Shown here piece by piece: positions 12,459 through 25,400 of a stretch of 64,000 bases of DNA (positions are counted from its first letter, which is position 1; each line of letters starts with the position of its first letter). A program made the translations under genes and the position numbers. The notes beneath the pieces are model-generated. The model saw only the letters and a program-made list of their open reading frames with translations. It was not told the origin of the DNA and did not search any database. Source of the DNA: Toxoplasma gondii ME49 (taxonomy: Eukaryota > Apicomplexa > Conoidasida > Eucoccidiorida > Sarcocystidae); assembly GCF_000006565.2 (NCBI RefSeq), contig NC_031476.1, forward strand, positions 6,418,400 through 6,482,399, in the 5' to 3' direction.

Positions 12459-14239
12459 GGGCGTATTCCTTTTCTTCGCGAGAAACGAACTTGTGTTTAT
12501 GCAAGAAGGGCTTATGGTGGGGATTTCACATATAAGCAGGCCTCTCAAATATGCAAAATGCAATCGGTGGAGTTGGATTTTTGCTGACGGCTCTAGGTAC
12601 GAGGGGGGCAGAGGAAATGATACAACATCTATTCTGTCTAGCAATACGTGTGCATCAGCTGGGAGGGCGCGGATGAGATTAAACCTCCGAGGCCACCGCC
12701 TACCTCAGTCACTCCTTTCATTTGTGTTTGGCTTTATCAGTCAACCTGAGTCGTTCATGCGTAGGAGGTTTTGGATGTGGGTTGCCTTGTCTCAACTTTT
12801 ATATGAAGTTACGCACGCCCACGAGATACAACTACGATGCCCTCAGCGTCCACTGGGAGGGGCGTCAGCCTGTGCTCCAGGTGGCTCACAAGAAATAATT
12901 TTCTTGTCTTTCTCTCCTGGTCGTTGGGTCTTCCAGTGGGAAGTGCACTCGACTGTCACCGCTCATCGATAACCTGTTTGTCTTAACTCTCTCTACAAGA
13001 CGTCGGAAGCGTGCTTCGTATACTTGATTTCTTGCTTTTTTCACACAGAACAGAGGACATAGAGTCACGTGCTCACTCCAGATATCGCAGACCCGTTCTC
13101 GCATTTTACTCATATCTAGTAATGTGCTCAATTCAGTGGCACCGTACGGCTTCTCTTTGGGCCCTTGCAGCGATTGACATGGTTCTGTTGATTTTAGATA
13201 ACCCATTATCGCTCGTGCAGTTTTTCAAGGTCTCACCTCTCAGCATCAACGCGCAGAATTCACCCCACGGGTACATTTCCTTGGACACCTGCTACTGTAT
13301 CAGGTGCAGTCCGTGTAGGTCCCTCGGATCTCTGGCGACTTGCTCGATGACGGCGACGGACGGATCGGCGTTCGGCCTGTCGCTGTAGTCGATCTTCTGT
13401 AGATGATGTCTGCTTCCTTTGTGACACTATATGGCATAGGCACAGCAGCTCCACGATATTGTTGTTAGCAGGCTGATATGCTTGCCGCTTTTGTGCGCAA
13501 CCACGTAAGATAAACGAACACTTGCTCTGCGATCTCACTGGAGTTGGCTCTTGGGGGTGCTTTCGCCTTCGCAAGAGGAAAAGAAGTTGACGGAAAGAAC
13601 TGCCAAGGAAAATGCGCTGGTGCTTCTCCGCTGTGATACTGTCTAGAACAATATAAGGAACCTGCTTGCTTTGTGCAGCAGAGCGAGAGCGCTGAGTTGG
13701 GGGGGAAATGCCACTGACATTTCGAGCTTTCAGTCCCCACGTTTCTCGTCTCCCTTGCGTGACTGAGTTTTTCCGGGGTGGCTGCCAGTTCACTGTATTT
13801 TGAGATTGCAACGGAGCGGAAAGGTAAACACGTTGGACTCAACTGTCGAAAACGTGACAGTGGTCCGCGGATCAACCATCAAGAGTTTTTCCTCGCCTAA
13901 CATAACTTTCTCCCGAGGCAGTCGTTCAGCTCATGAACCAAGCGTACAAGCACATGAGTTTCGCGCAAGTCTTCATTGTCGAACAGTAGACACTGAAACT
14001 AGTATGAAGAGTGGCACCTTCAGGAGTTATGGTGCTGCAGTAAGGCTGCTTCGTGCTGTGTATGCGTGACTCTTGATGTCTGAAGCCCCCCGTATGACGG
14101 TTCTACTGAACCTCATTGTTCTTGACTCTGCGGCCGTAGCTCCATCGTCGTGTGTGACTCTGCGAGAGCTTCATATGGATGTTTGTGAATGAACTTTTTG
14201 TTCACGCCCTTCTTTGGAAAGGGAATTTGAACGACCGGA

Positions 14240-14246
14240 AGAGACG
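14240..14246 (+). promoter_or_regulatory. AGAGACG motif just upstream of a secreted-type ORF
   Basis: A WGAGACG match ends 18 bases before the ATG at 14265. That is very close for a promoter element, so it may lie within a leader, or the match may be chance. Confidence 0.2.
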
Positions 14247-14264
14247 TAGTTGTCTGCGAGTCTA

Positions 14265-14495
14265 ATGTTGCATGTTTTCATCCCCATCATCACATTGCTG
14301 CTGTCCTCTAGTTGCGTTGGGATAAGCGGAGACTGTCACTATCAGGGAGCTGCTCTGCAACAAACCATCCGGCTTGCCCTTTTGAATCAGACTGATTTCA
14401 CCAGAGTAACTGTAGACACCAGAATGGCTCCATATCACACGAAGCATCACACCGCCACACCCACTGAAGCGCCCGTCCTAACTAAGCTAATTTAA
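14265..14495 (+). CDS. short ORF or first exon with signal peptide, 76 residues if unspliced
   Basis: The ATG opens a frame starting MLHVFIPIITLLLSSSCVG, a convincing signal peptide: short N-region, hydrophobic core and a small-residue cleavage site. About 55 further residues follow with one N-glycosylation sequon (NQT) before TAA. The frame stops exactly where a strongly A/T-rich island begins. It could be a small secreted protein, the first exon of the gene resolved at 14986-15698, or a gene cut off by an insertion. Its possible donors are all phase 0 or 1, while the next resolved exon needs phase 2, so a direct join does not work. Confidence 0.3.
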   Translation: MLHVFIPIITLLLSSSCVGISGDCHYQGAALQQTIRLALLNQTDFTRVTVDTRMAPYHTKHHTATPTEAPVLTKLI

Positions 14496-14770
14496 CAGCT
14501 TGATATTGTGAATAATATTATAAATAATTTGAAAAAAGTGTAAGAATAAAGATATATGTTGAATAAACTCCATCAGTTAAAAAAATATTTCCTCAAATCA
14601 TAGAACATTTTTTGTTCATTTAAACAGGTTTTTTACGAATTAATGAATATGAAGAAATTTTTTTAAAATGTAAATAAAGTACATGTCCCTATAAGGTTTA
14701 AAGTATTTTCCTCATATAAGAAGAAATCTTTAAACGACTTTCCTGCTTTATTTGAAATTAAATGAACAGA
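14490..14770. other. A/T-rich island
   Basis: About 280 bases are roughly four-fifths A/T by eye, with runs such as TTTTTTTAAAATG and ATATTATAAATAATTTG. Sequence on both sides has ordinary composition, and the right edge is sharp near 14770. No tRNA, rRNA or recognisable protein is visible in it. Plausible sources are an inserted fragment of apicoplast DNA, an old mobile element, or a local low-complexity expansion. I cannot decide among them without a search. Confidence 0.5.
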
Positions 14771-14985
14771 TGCAGGGTTCCAGTCCATGAGGAACTCAAC
14801 ATACAGGCTGAGTACACACGAAAAGCAATTTTGTGACGCGTTGTTTTTGTGAAGACAACTCAGTGCTGGTTGGGCGATTGTGGTTTCCAGGATCTTGTTC
14901 AAAATATGCAGACAGCCCAGTAAGCAGCACTCTGTCTGTTGTGGAACTTGTTGTCGTGTGGAAAGTCTCTTGTTATTAAATTCAG

Positions 14986-15698
14986 CAAGTCTACGAAACT
15001 CGACGACTTGCGTGTGGAGGCACTGCCTCGTTATGAAGAACTACCTCAAGGTGAGATTCAGAGCCAGCTGCCAGATCGATTCTTTTTTGCTGAGGCAGAT
15101 CAGGCGTTACAAACCGCTTTTTGTGCTGGTGGTCAATCCTTAGAACCAGATATCCTTCGAACCGTCGGGACGCACACCAGAAATTGTGGTTCCCCTTAGG
15201 TCCGGACCCAATCCAACGGTTTGCGAACTGCATGCACCAGGTTTGATCACTCCGTTCAAGTTGCCTCAACGGGACTTCTTCACTTCTGAATGCCTTCGTT
15301 TTGCTTCTCTCACTCGCCACACCAACGATTTCAAGACAAGGAGGGAGAGAAGACTGGGATCACGCGCTGTTTCATCTCAGGAGCCGTAGTTGAAGCTGAT
15401 GAGCATGCATGCATGCGACAAGGTTGGACCGCGACCTTGAGTCAGCAGTACCGCTTATCAGGTGGATCCGATTCTTTGGCGCGGAGAAACTCGGACGAAA
15501 GCACTTTTCGTTTTCTATAACTGCTCCACACCTTCGAAATCTTCAGGAGTTCGCTTATGTCCCGTGTGTGGTCGCGTCGCGAATTTTTTGGCCTCCGATT
15601 CAGCCGTCTCGTACACGTGGATACCGCTTGTCATCGACAGCCATTCAATTTTCGGTGCCATGAACAATCATGATAGCTGGTGTTCTGGAGAATTTTGA
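14986..15698 (+). CDS. unrecognised multi-exon gene, last three exons only
   Basis: Three exons join with matching phases: 14986-15050 (after TTAAATTCAG, ending CAAG|GTGAGA), 15381-15461 (after TTTCATCTCAG, ending TCAG|GTGGAT) and 15547-15698 (after AAATCTTCAG, ending TGA). The first needs two bases from an upstream exon I could not find. The joined 98 residues include an acidic segment (KLDDLRVEALPRYEELPQ), then VVEADEHACMRQGW, then a Cys pair (RLCPVCGRV). The Cys pair recalls a zinc knuckle half but has no partner pair in view. If 15462 is not a donor, the middle exon instead reads on to a stop at 15520. No family was recognised. Confidence 0.4.
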
Positions 15699-16409
15699 AC
15701 GATATTTTTGTTTGTCTGCCGCAGTTTCAAGGCCGATGAGTTCAGTGAAGGACTCATGCGTTACGACAGTGGACGGTAAAGTCCAGCTGAAATCTTAAAA
15801 GCTAGAAGGGACAAGCTGCAACAATGTCACTCGTCATTGCGGCTCATACAATTTCTTCACACGTTGAAAGCTCCGCAATAGTCGACGAAGACCACTTTCG
15901 TTGTTTCGACACTGTGCTCCCCTCCGTCGACTCATGTCGTGATTTCGTGTCCCGCTTCATGGATTTTTTCTGGTAAGACCCATTCGTTCCTCACAGTCGC
16001 TTTGTAGCTCTCCGGAAATCCGGTCGCTTTTTCTGCCCTTATGTTTCCTTGTTTGAAGGAGCGTACATTCGTTTTCATGGTTTTGTTTACGTTTGTCTCC
16101 AAACGAGTTCTTTCTCGTTTTTCCTCCAGCTGTCGGCTCTCTCATCGTGGAGGCGGCCGCGACTGCCACAAATCGGCGACTGATAATGGAGGCAGCACCC
16201 ACCGGTAGCAAATATCAAACACAAAACTCTCTCGTCGTCGCGCCTCCTGAACTCTCACAGTGACAAGTCTTCTTTCCTAGTGGTTGAAAGATTTGGCCGG
16301 CCTCTGCGTTTGGGCACTTCTTTGGAAACCGGCCCCGGCAGGAACACTACCGCGGGATGGGGCGCAAACAGCAACTTTCTTGGACAGCTGAAGGTAGTGT
16401 ATAGACACC
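15699..16409. other. promoter and 5' leader of the XPG gene
   Basis: No coding exon supported. Pyrimidine-rich stretches before 16410 fit a 5' leader. Confidence 0.4.
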
Positions 16410-19400
16410 ATGGGTGTAAAAGGGTTGTGGGACCTTCTCGAACCTGCTGGCCGTCGCGTGGCCGCAGGAAATCTGAAGGGGAAGGTCGTCGCGGTCGACG
16501 CAGCCATCTGGCTGGTTCAAGTGAGTGCGCCAGTTCAGATCAGCAGGGGCCTCTGCTCTCGAGCTCAAGGAAAAGAGTTTTTTCTCCCGTTTTCCCTCAG
16601 TCTGACGAGGGTGTCTCTTTGTTTCGCACACCATGGGGTATCGTGGACAGGCGGATTCGTCAGCGAATTCATGGAGCAGCCATCTTTTTTTGGTGTAGCA
16701 GTACCGTGGGACGTAGAGCTTTTGAGAGCATATTCGTTCTAACACGGCTGCACCCCTGGACATGGAATTAGATTTTCGGGAGGGTCGGCCACCCTTCTTC
16801 CGCCTAATGTACGTGCCTTGGTTCTACTCGTTGTTTTGAAGTTTTGAAAAGGGTCACATCTGTTTCTATTTTTCTCTTCAGTTTCTGCATGCGATGAAAC
16901 TACCGGACGGCTCACCGATGCCGGCTGCCCATTTGGTTGGCTTCTTCAATCGTTTGTGCAGGTGAGCCTGGGTTTTCCCCCATCGATCTCTGGACAATGA
17001 GAGGTCGCATCTCCTCGCAAAGCAGAGACGGTTTCCTTGCCACAACGCACCTGTTGGGCGACGGAAGCAAAAAAGGAATGCGCTGGAGGCCTCGGCGATT
17101 CGCTCACCCAACTCGCCTCCTGCTTTTCTGTCTGTTTCTCAGACTGCTCTTCTTTGAGATTCGTCCCATCATCGTCTTCGACGGCCCGCCTCCGTTTCTG
17201 AAACGGCAGACCTTGTTGACCAGGTGCGTTTGCGGGTTGAGCTCGCTGCAGGTAATACGCGGCAGTTGCTGTATCCACAACATGCACGCGAAGGTGGATT
17301 CTCACTGCAACGTTTGGTTTCCTTCCCTTCTGGTGAATGCACTCCGCGTCCTTCTCCCGAAAGGCGTAGCGTTCTTCCTCTGTCTTGCCCCCTGTCCGTC
17401 TCTGCGTGTGTGTCGAGACGCATGCACATGTTCTCTTCCTTCACTCTCAGCCTCGACCATCGCACGGAGACTCGCTTGTGTGGCGCAGAGCTTACAAACG
17501 CTCAGTTGCTTTCTCGGAGACGTTCGCGCGCCCCGAACCATAACTTCGTAGTCTCAGCGGGTTTGTGAGGTAGCACCACAACACAGTGACGTTTCTGCAG
17601 TTCAAAACTGATCTCTGTGTGCGTGACTTGCTCGTTGTGTGCCGACAGAAAGCGGCAGAGACAGCAGCAGGAGAAGAACCTCCGTTCAGTGGTGGCGCGG
17701 CTGCTTCTCAATCGGCTCAAGGAGCAGCGCCGCCAAGAGCAAGCAGGCGCTTCCGGGACCCAGGAGAAAGCCTTTGAGGTTCCTGTCCCTCAGGACCTTG
17801 TGAGCGTTCCAGATACGTCTTCTGCCTCTTCGCTGGTGCCGTCGAAGTCGCCTACCCCCCCTCCAGCTGCCTTGCCTTCAGGTTCGCTCGTGTCTGTCTC
17901 TTCTTCGTCTCCCGACCGTTCCTCTGGTGTCGCTTCTCCGTCTCCATGCGCACCTGGAGCGGGACGCAGTGGCGACGTGGATGAGGCTGCAGACGACCCT
18001 GCCTCAAGGTTGTTCTCCGCAGATGAAGAAGATAGTGAGGCAGAAGAGGAACGAGGAGCTCGCGGCTGCGATACCGAGAATGTGGACCAAAGGAAACGGC
18101 GGTGTGTTAATCGAAGGAGGCGCTCTTGCGCTGACAGCGACCTCTCGGAGGTCACACCTGAAGGCGAGGCAGCGAGTGACGACGGTGTGTCCGTTGAGGC
18201 AGAGACCCGCGGGCGATCTCTTGCCCCTCCAGTCCCCGAGGAGCTTCGGTAAGCGGCAAATAGGCCTGGGGCAGGATGGTGAGATGCTTCTAGATCGTGT
18301 CCAGATGGTTGTCAATTGGCTCACGTGAATGGCTGGTGTGTCTTTTGGGCAGGGGCTTCTTGAGCTCGCGGCGCCAACTGGGCGAGCTGCCGATGCCGTC
18401 CGTTCTCGCCATGCCCGCGAGCGCTGCGTCGACAAAGGCTTTCGAGAATCTAGGACTTCCCAGCCTCATCAAGCGTGGCCACGACGGCGAAAGCAGGAAG
18501 GTCGTTAGGCGAGCGGAGGATTTCAAGGGTATGTCTCATACGGCTTCGTGAAGTCTGGAAAAGGAGAACTTGTGCCGTCTCTTCCTCTGGGGTGACCCTG
18601 ATAGGAGGTACAGCACAAGCGACGCGTTTCCCGAGACAACTGGAGGCCTTCAGAAGCCAAAAGATGCGCAGGGGAGCGAAATAGTCCCCACACTAGGCCC
18701 CATTCAAGAGAGGCGACAGTTGCGAAATTCATATCGGTATTCTCGTTTTACAGTGATGGAGAAGTAAATATGTCTAGACACTCGTATGCGTGCATATGTG
18801 CGGTTTTTCCGTGCGAATTGATGCTTACATGCGTGTAATCGTGCACAGAACCCTACATACATTGGCTTTTGATTCTCCCGGACAGCTTCATTTTCGGCAG
18901 GTGCAATCAAGAACTTGATTGACTGATTCACTTAACTGGAGTCCCGCTCGGTACCCGAGGTGGAACTCCTGCCACATTCGCCAGTTGTGGATGGTCTCTA
19001 CACACGTGGTCCGCGATCGTGAACTGTATAACTCGAATTGAGTAAAGAGAGACAGTGTTCATTTTGTCAGTCTGCCAATGAAACATCAATCTGCTGCGGC
19101 AGGCGCTGCTCCACCCAACGGAGGACCGATGCCTCGTTTCGGAAGCTTCGTCAGAAGGGCGACAGGCCTTGATGAAGTACGGCATGTGAGTTCCTTCTTT
19201 TAGACGAAGTGCTGAGCTGTCTTTTTTCTGCTCCGCACTGGCGTGGTTGTGCGCAGCCTACAGGCTCGAGGACGACTCTTTCGTGCAGCTTCCGTTGGAC
19301 GCCGAGATTGATCAGGAAGTGTTTGATCTTCTGCCTCCTATGGTTCAATTCCAGGTTAGGTTCACAGCGGCCTTTGCGTCTCTCTGTTTGTTGCTTTCCA

Positions 19401-22400
19401 TGCTGCCTTTTCGTCCTTTCTGTCCGGATGCTCTTGCACCGCAGCGGTCACGAGCAGCGCGGACTAGGGGACCAGGCGAAGGCCAAGTGCCTCGAAGGTC
19501 ATCGAAGCCCAGCAGAGACGTGCTTTGGGGGTTCTTTGTCTGGTTTTCTGTAGGTGAAAAACTCGAAGCTGTCAGGCGTCAAAGTGTGTCTTGTGGGGTG
19601 TGTGTTTTTCTGTGCTTTGCTCTGCCAAAGACCCAGTGCAAGAGACTGATCTCCTATGTGGGAACTCGAACACTGTGCGTTGTGCGTGTATTGCCGTGAA
19701 GGCTGGATTCCTCTCCTCACTCGTGTATGCATGCGCACCTTTGATACTCTATCATACACACACATATGCATATATCTGCATGTCTCGGTAACCGCGGTCG
19801 CGAGACTGCGTTCTTGTGACGGTGTCTCGATGTCTATTTCAGATTTTGACACAGCTTCGAGATGCATGGCTGCAAGATAGTCGAGTGAAAGCTTTGCAGG
19901 CCAAGAACAACATCTTTGTTTTTTCGAACGTTCAACTGGAGTCCTACATCCGCAGCGTGCAAGCGAACCAGCATTTGACCACAGTGAAGATGCGTTTGGC
20001 GGCTGCGCAGCATCATGAAGGGGACACTTCACGCTCCGATGCGGATATCGCAGTCAGTCGCTGCACTTCTTCATCTTCTTCGTCATCGTCTTCTTCTGGC
20101 ACCGAGATGACTTGTCTCGCCTTGCCAGCATCGCCTCATGCCGCAGATCGTCGATGCGGGTTCGATGTCCTGAAAGCGGAGCGTGTGAGCCCGACGACTT
20201 CTCCTGCGTCTGCTCGGTCGCGGTGCCCCGAGTTTTCCTCCCGCGTGCTCCCTCGGCCTCTCCCCCTTTTTTCGGGGGGCAGGGAGGTAGCGGCTCGGGG
20301 GCCTGGTGGCCCCGCTTTGGCGGCGGAGTGGACATCTCTGTCGGGTGCTCTGTTGGGTGCTGAGGACACGTCGAAGGCGCAAGGCAGGTCCTCGACTGCC
20401 GGGTTCGCAGACCGAGCCTTTTCTCTCGATGGGGGGCTCAAACTTTCGAGACAAAAAGGCTTCATGAATGATTTAACTCGAACGGTTCTGCCGCTCGCTG
20501 CCCCCCGAGAGGCGGCCCTCCTGACGCCGTCGGAGTTGCTCGCTGCGGCCACACAAGCGGCCAGACACGGCGGCGCTGGGCTTCTAGGAGGGTCACAGAG
20601 AGGAGAGGGCAGCGGCCTTTGGGCCAAGCTGAAGGAGGAAGAAGAAGGCCGACGGCGGAAAATTAAAGAGAGTCGAATGACCGGGAGATGGCTCAAGGAG
20701 GACGAAAAAGACGAGGAAGACGATGCCGTCATCGTCACGGGGTCCGGAGAGAGTAAGGAACGAAGGTGGGAGGGACGTCAAATCCTAGAGGCATGAGAGA
20801 AGGCGGGGGGAGAACTGGAAGGAGGTGATTTAGGAGAGAAGAAAAACCTGGATTGCTTAGGTTGAAGTGCAAACAGAACCTTTATTTTGTCGGGGATTCC
20901 TGGAAAACACGGACAAATCTGCAATGGGACTGGCATTCGTTCGTTCCGATGTGAAGGCGTTCCTTGTGACTTCAAATCACCAAGCCTTCGTAGTCAGGAC
21001 TGTTTGTCTTTTGCCATCGCGAGAAAATCCGTCTCAGATGAAGAATGTTGATGTGAAACAATGCACTGGAAATCGCTTCATTGTTGACCGTCTTCAGTTA
21101 CTGTTTTTCCTGCCACGCTTTTACTCATGGTTGTCTTCCGCGTCTTGTCTACGGTTATGCGAGTTCCTCTCTTTTCCACCTTCAGCCCTCCCTTATTTGC
21201 GCATTAATTTCTTCTCTCTCCATTCTTCTCTTGTGCCTCAGAGCAACACATCGCTCTCCTGGATGACCGGGAGATCTTCGGCGACGCCTTCTTCGACTCC
21301 ACGGTCGAGAACCAGACCTCCATTGCTTCAGCGAACCGTAGTGGAGCCACAACGGAGAGGCTCCACAGCCAAGAGGTCGCGGCCATCTCTCTCCTGGATG
21401 AAGCAGAAGAAGCAGGCAATGTTTGTCCGGCTCAGAAGGCGCCCACGCTAGTGGTGAGAGACAAGGAAACAGTGGTGGTGGACGATGAGACTGGCGACAC
21501 GGAGCAGGTGCCCAAGCTCCCCCAAGGCGTCATGACCCTTGACGAGGACAGCGACGAGTTTGACAATTGCATTGTTGATACGAGTGAGGAGGCAGACTCA
21601 GAATCGCAAGTCTGTTCTGCCTCTCTTTCCACGTCACTTGTGCCTGCTGCGGTGCCTGCTGTACCGCGGGCTGAACGATCCCGTTATTCTATTGGTTCTT
21701 TGCCTTGTGGTGCTCGACCGAGCCATGCTGCCGGTCCAGCGACTTCTTCAAGTCCCCCTCAAGGCGATTCTAACAAGGCAACAGAAGAAGGCGAGGGAGG
21801 ATCAGATGCCTGCAAAGAACAGCAATCAGGCGAGGCAGGGTCAGAGGCTGAGGTGGCGGCACAAACTCGGGGCCAGCGTGTGAGGCCACGACTGGTAAGG
21901 AGGCGTGGATTCGGACGCAGGCGAGTCTGCGCGTCTCTGGCCTCTTCGCTAGATTCTGGTCAAGTTACTGAGGAGACGAAAACTGCAGACGCTTCTCAGT
22001 CGCATTTGTCTTCCGCTTCGTCGTCTTCATCCACGGTCTCTTCGTCTCGGCCGCCCTCCGCGTTTGCTTCCTGCACCCCGTCTTCATGTTTTTCTTCTCG
22101 CACTTCTGGATCTGTGTCAGTTGAGACGAAAGAAGGTATTCGTGACACATCCCATTTTCAGGGGAGTCCTGGCGCGTGTGCTGAGGAAGGCAACTTTCTA
22201 AGGAAGGGCAAGGCCAAGGGCGGGGCTCCGTTTGAAGCTCACCCGAGAGGGCCACAGGACAAAGCGTCTTGTGACTCGACAGAAGAGAGAGACTCTGTGA
22301 ACCGCGGCTCAAAATCCACGAGGAATCCGTTCGGTTCTGACCTCATGGATACAGTTTTTTGCGAGTCGTCGACTAGCAAGAACAGTGAGGAGTTCAAAAT

Positions 22401-25400
22401 GAACCCATTGATCGCAGACGCTAACTGGACGCGGGTAGCGGCGCCCACAGGGCAGAGTGAGAAAAATGAGGAAGCAGAGGCGTTCTCTTCCTCGTCTTCA
22501 CATCCCACACGGGAGCTTGAAGCAGCAACTGGTTCGGGGCATGCAGAGACGAGGAGTGAACGAAAAACAAACGGCCAGGAGGACGAGAAGAAAGCGGCGG
22601 GAAAGGACGAAGCTGTAGAAGACATCGTGGACAAACTTCTCGCGGAGTTAGGCACTGTATCATTTCCCCAGGAAGCGATGCACCGCCCTCTCTGGGGGGA
22701 AAAAGAGGGCCAAGCCAGCGGGAGCGAGGACGAGGAAGTAGGTGAGAAGGACACCAGCGAACGAAGGAGGAAACGGCTGCATAATCAGGACGAAGAAGAA
22801 GAATTTATGCAACTGTGGCTTGCAGTTTTTCCTCAGCTCAAGGAACATTTGCCTGCGGACCAGTCTGGAGACCAGGACACCGCGAAGGCAGCACAGTCAA
22901 GGAAATTGGGAACTTTGCCGGACGAAGAATCACCCGACGAGATAGGAGATGAGTCGGACGACGTCGTGGCGACGACAGAGGCGAAAGACATGGAAGCAGA
23001 ACGGCAGCACGTCTGGGACGATCTCTTTTTCGACACAGAAGGAGTACCACCCGACAAGAGTGAGGAAGGAAAACTTCAGGAAAAAGAACCCCCTTCATCT
23101 GTCGAGAGAGAGCGGAGAGCAGCGGAAGAAAGGGAAACGCGGGCGGTTTTGCATCCAGAAGGACAATCCAAGAAGGTTGAGGAAGCTACGAAGAGGCCAA
23201 CAAAGAGGAGAGGCATAGTTGGAGCGGCACAAGGCCTCCAGCCCCGGCTGCCGTCTTCCGCGATTTTCCCCGCAGTGCCTGAGGCAACAGACGAGCCTTC
23301 AACACCTACGGCCTCTCGCGCGTCCCAGGCGGCCTTGATGACGATGGGTGGAAGCAGTGCAGATGAGCAACTGCGGGAGAAACTGGAGGAGGAGAAGCTT
23401 CTTCTTCTTCAGCAAGCTGGGATGCTTCAACAGCAAACAGGAAATATCACAGAGCGCATGAAGGACCAGGTACAGCGCGAGTGGCATGCTCCTGAGTGGT
23501 CTTTCTTAGGTCAAAATGTAAAAACCCACTTCTGGAAAATATGTGCTTCTTTCAATTACAACGACCGATCAGGCAACGAGGTTTGCTTGTGGTGTGTGTG
23601 TTGCCGACGCGGGTTCTATGTGTGGAGAAACAGAGAGCGGCACCTGGGCTTATCACTTACTGCTTTCACTTTCTATGAAACCCGCGTCGGAGCTTGTGTC
23701 TGTGTCTTCTCGGACTGAGACGTGCATGTTCATAGGTGCCATAATTCATCATAATCCGTTTTGTCTTTGGCTACGGCGAGCTACAATCGTGGGACATAGC
23801 TTCCTATTGGCGAACGCATGTGGGGTACTGCCTATGTCTCGCGTGCTTCCTCCCCTCAGGTTATCGCTCTCCTTCGTGCCTTCGGGGTCCCTTTCATCAC
23901 CGCCCCAGGTGAAGCAGAGGCAACAGCGGCATACCTAACCAAACAGAACTTGGCTGACGCCGGTAGGTCAGGCGGGTCGACTGCGAGTCTTCTTGAGTGA
24001 GCACCAGCCACGACTCAGTTGTGACCCCATCGAACGCCTGGAGCGAGAGTAAATGAGGTGCCCTTTTTACTTGTTGTACCCAGAGGTGCGAGTGACGGAT
24101 TAACGATATCACTTCTATGTCAACAGAGAAGCTTGCTCACGTCTGGTCAGAACCCCGTTGTTGCAGAGCGTTTCGGTGAATTTCTTCCGCTGCAGCTAGG
24201 TGCTGTCTGTGTGGGTCTGTGCTCAGTCTTAGCGGGAAGGTTCTTGGTGTTTAGGTTTAGAAGAAAGCCGTTGTGTTAGGCCGCGAGCAACCATTTTCGT
24301 CCAAGGCCAAGCTAGCTGCGGGTGTTCGCGCTTGTGGAGCCTGTCGCCTCACGGCTTGTTGCCTGTCATTATTGTACAGTGATATCTGATGACAGCGACG
24401 CACTTGTTTTTGGCGCGCGCGAGATCTATCGGAATTTCTTCGAGAACAAGAAGAGTGTAGAAATGTACGAAGCGAGTTTCATCGCTCACAAACTGGGTCT
24501 AGGGCAACAGCAGCTAATCCTGCTTGCAATGCTTCTAGGTAAGACGAAAAAGAAGGGTTAGAAGGCACTGGCTGAGTTCGCAGCACCTGGTCACCTCAAT
24601 GCACACAGGTAGATCTTTGGTTTTTGTGATCATGGCGACTGAGATAAAATGTGCGCTGCCAATTCCCTTTCACAAGACCTTCCACGTGTGCTCTTCCACC
24701 GCAGTTGGACCACGGCAAAGAGGAAAAAACACGGGGGTCAATGGGTCCCACCAAGCGAAAGCCTCGTCATGTACAAGCGTTGGAAACGAGCAAGAAGAAA
24801 TTGTCGCGTCGTGGTCAGCATCGTCATTGCCTCACGCTGATATTTCCACTCACGGTTACTGCTGTTTTTGCCCTGTCGGTTCTTCTGTGCTCGCATGCCC
24901 ACTTTCTTCATCGCACTCAATCTGTTCGTCCGCTCAGTGGTTTCAGCTCGTCGCTTTTTTGTCTTGCTTCCGTCTGTCGTGCTGTTATGCAGGATGCGAT
25001 TACACCTTAGGCGTTAAGGGTATAGGCATCGTGAACGCTGTCGAAGTGCTTCGCGCGTACCCTTCTCTAGAATCACTGCGTGCGTTTCGAGCGTGGGCAG
25101 AAGCACCTTGGACTTTAGGCATAACAGCAAGCGATTCTGCGGAAGTCCGAAAGTATAAAGAAGAGCACAAAAACTACCGACTGCAGTGGATCTTTCCTCA
25201 TGATTTTCCTTCTCCTGAAGTATTCGATGCCTTTGAATCCCCTCTGGTTGATAGGTCAAGAGAGCCTTTCTCTTGGGCTGTACCAGACGTAGACTCGATT
25301 GTGGCGATTATGACTCATGCCGGGGGGCTGAGGCGAAGCGAGGTGCTTGACTGCCTGCTGCCCGCTGTGCAACGCTACACATCAGCGCATGCGTTTCAGC

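Larger units (their letters stand above)
11632..14264. other. promoter side of the CCCH gene, then unassigned sequence
   Basis: The first few hundred bases upstream of 11631 should be the CCCH gene's 5' leader and promoter. Beyond that lie scattered open frames. One starting at 12757 begins with a hydrophobic stretch like a signal peptide (MRRRFWMWVALSQLL); another near 13940-14000 could be an exon of the gene whose end is at 15698. I could not join them with consistent phases. Confidence 0.3.

Noticed and set aside
13260..13811. 183-codon minus-strand frame
   Set aside because: Gln/Arg/Ser-rich without domain, start context or matching neighbours; part of it is opposed by other open frames.
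14880..15143. MVSR start like mitochondrial cytochrome b
   Set aside because: Only the first few residues resemble it; the rest does not match, so this is not a mitochondrial DNA insert on that evidence.
14986..15698. surface-antigen (SRS-type) pseudogene
   Set aside because: The Cys residues first suggested it, but their spacing does not fit an SRS domain, and the exons join in frame without needing frameshifts.
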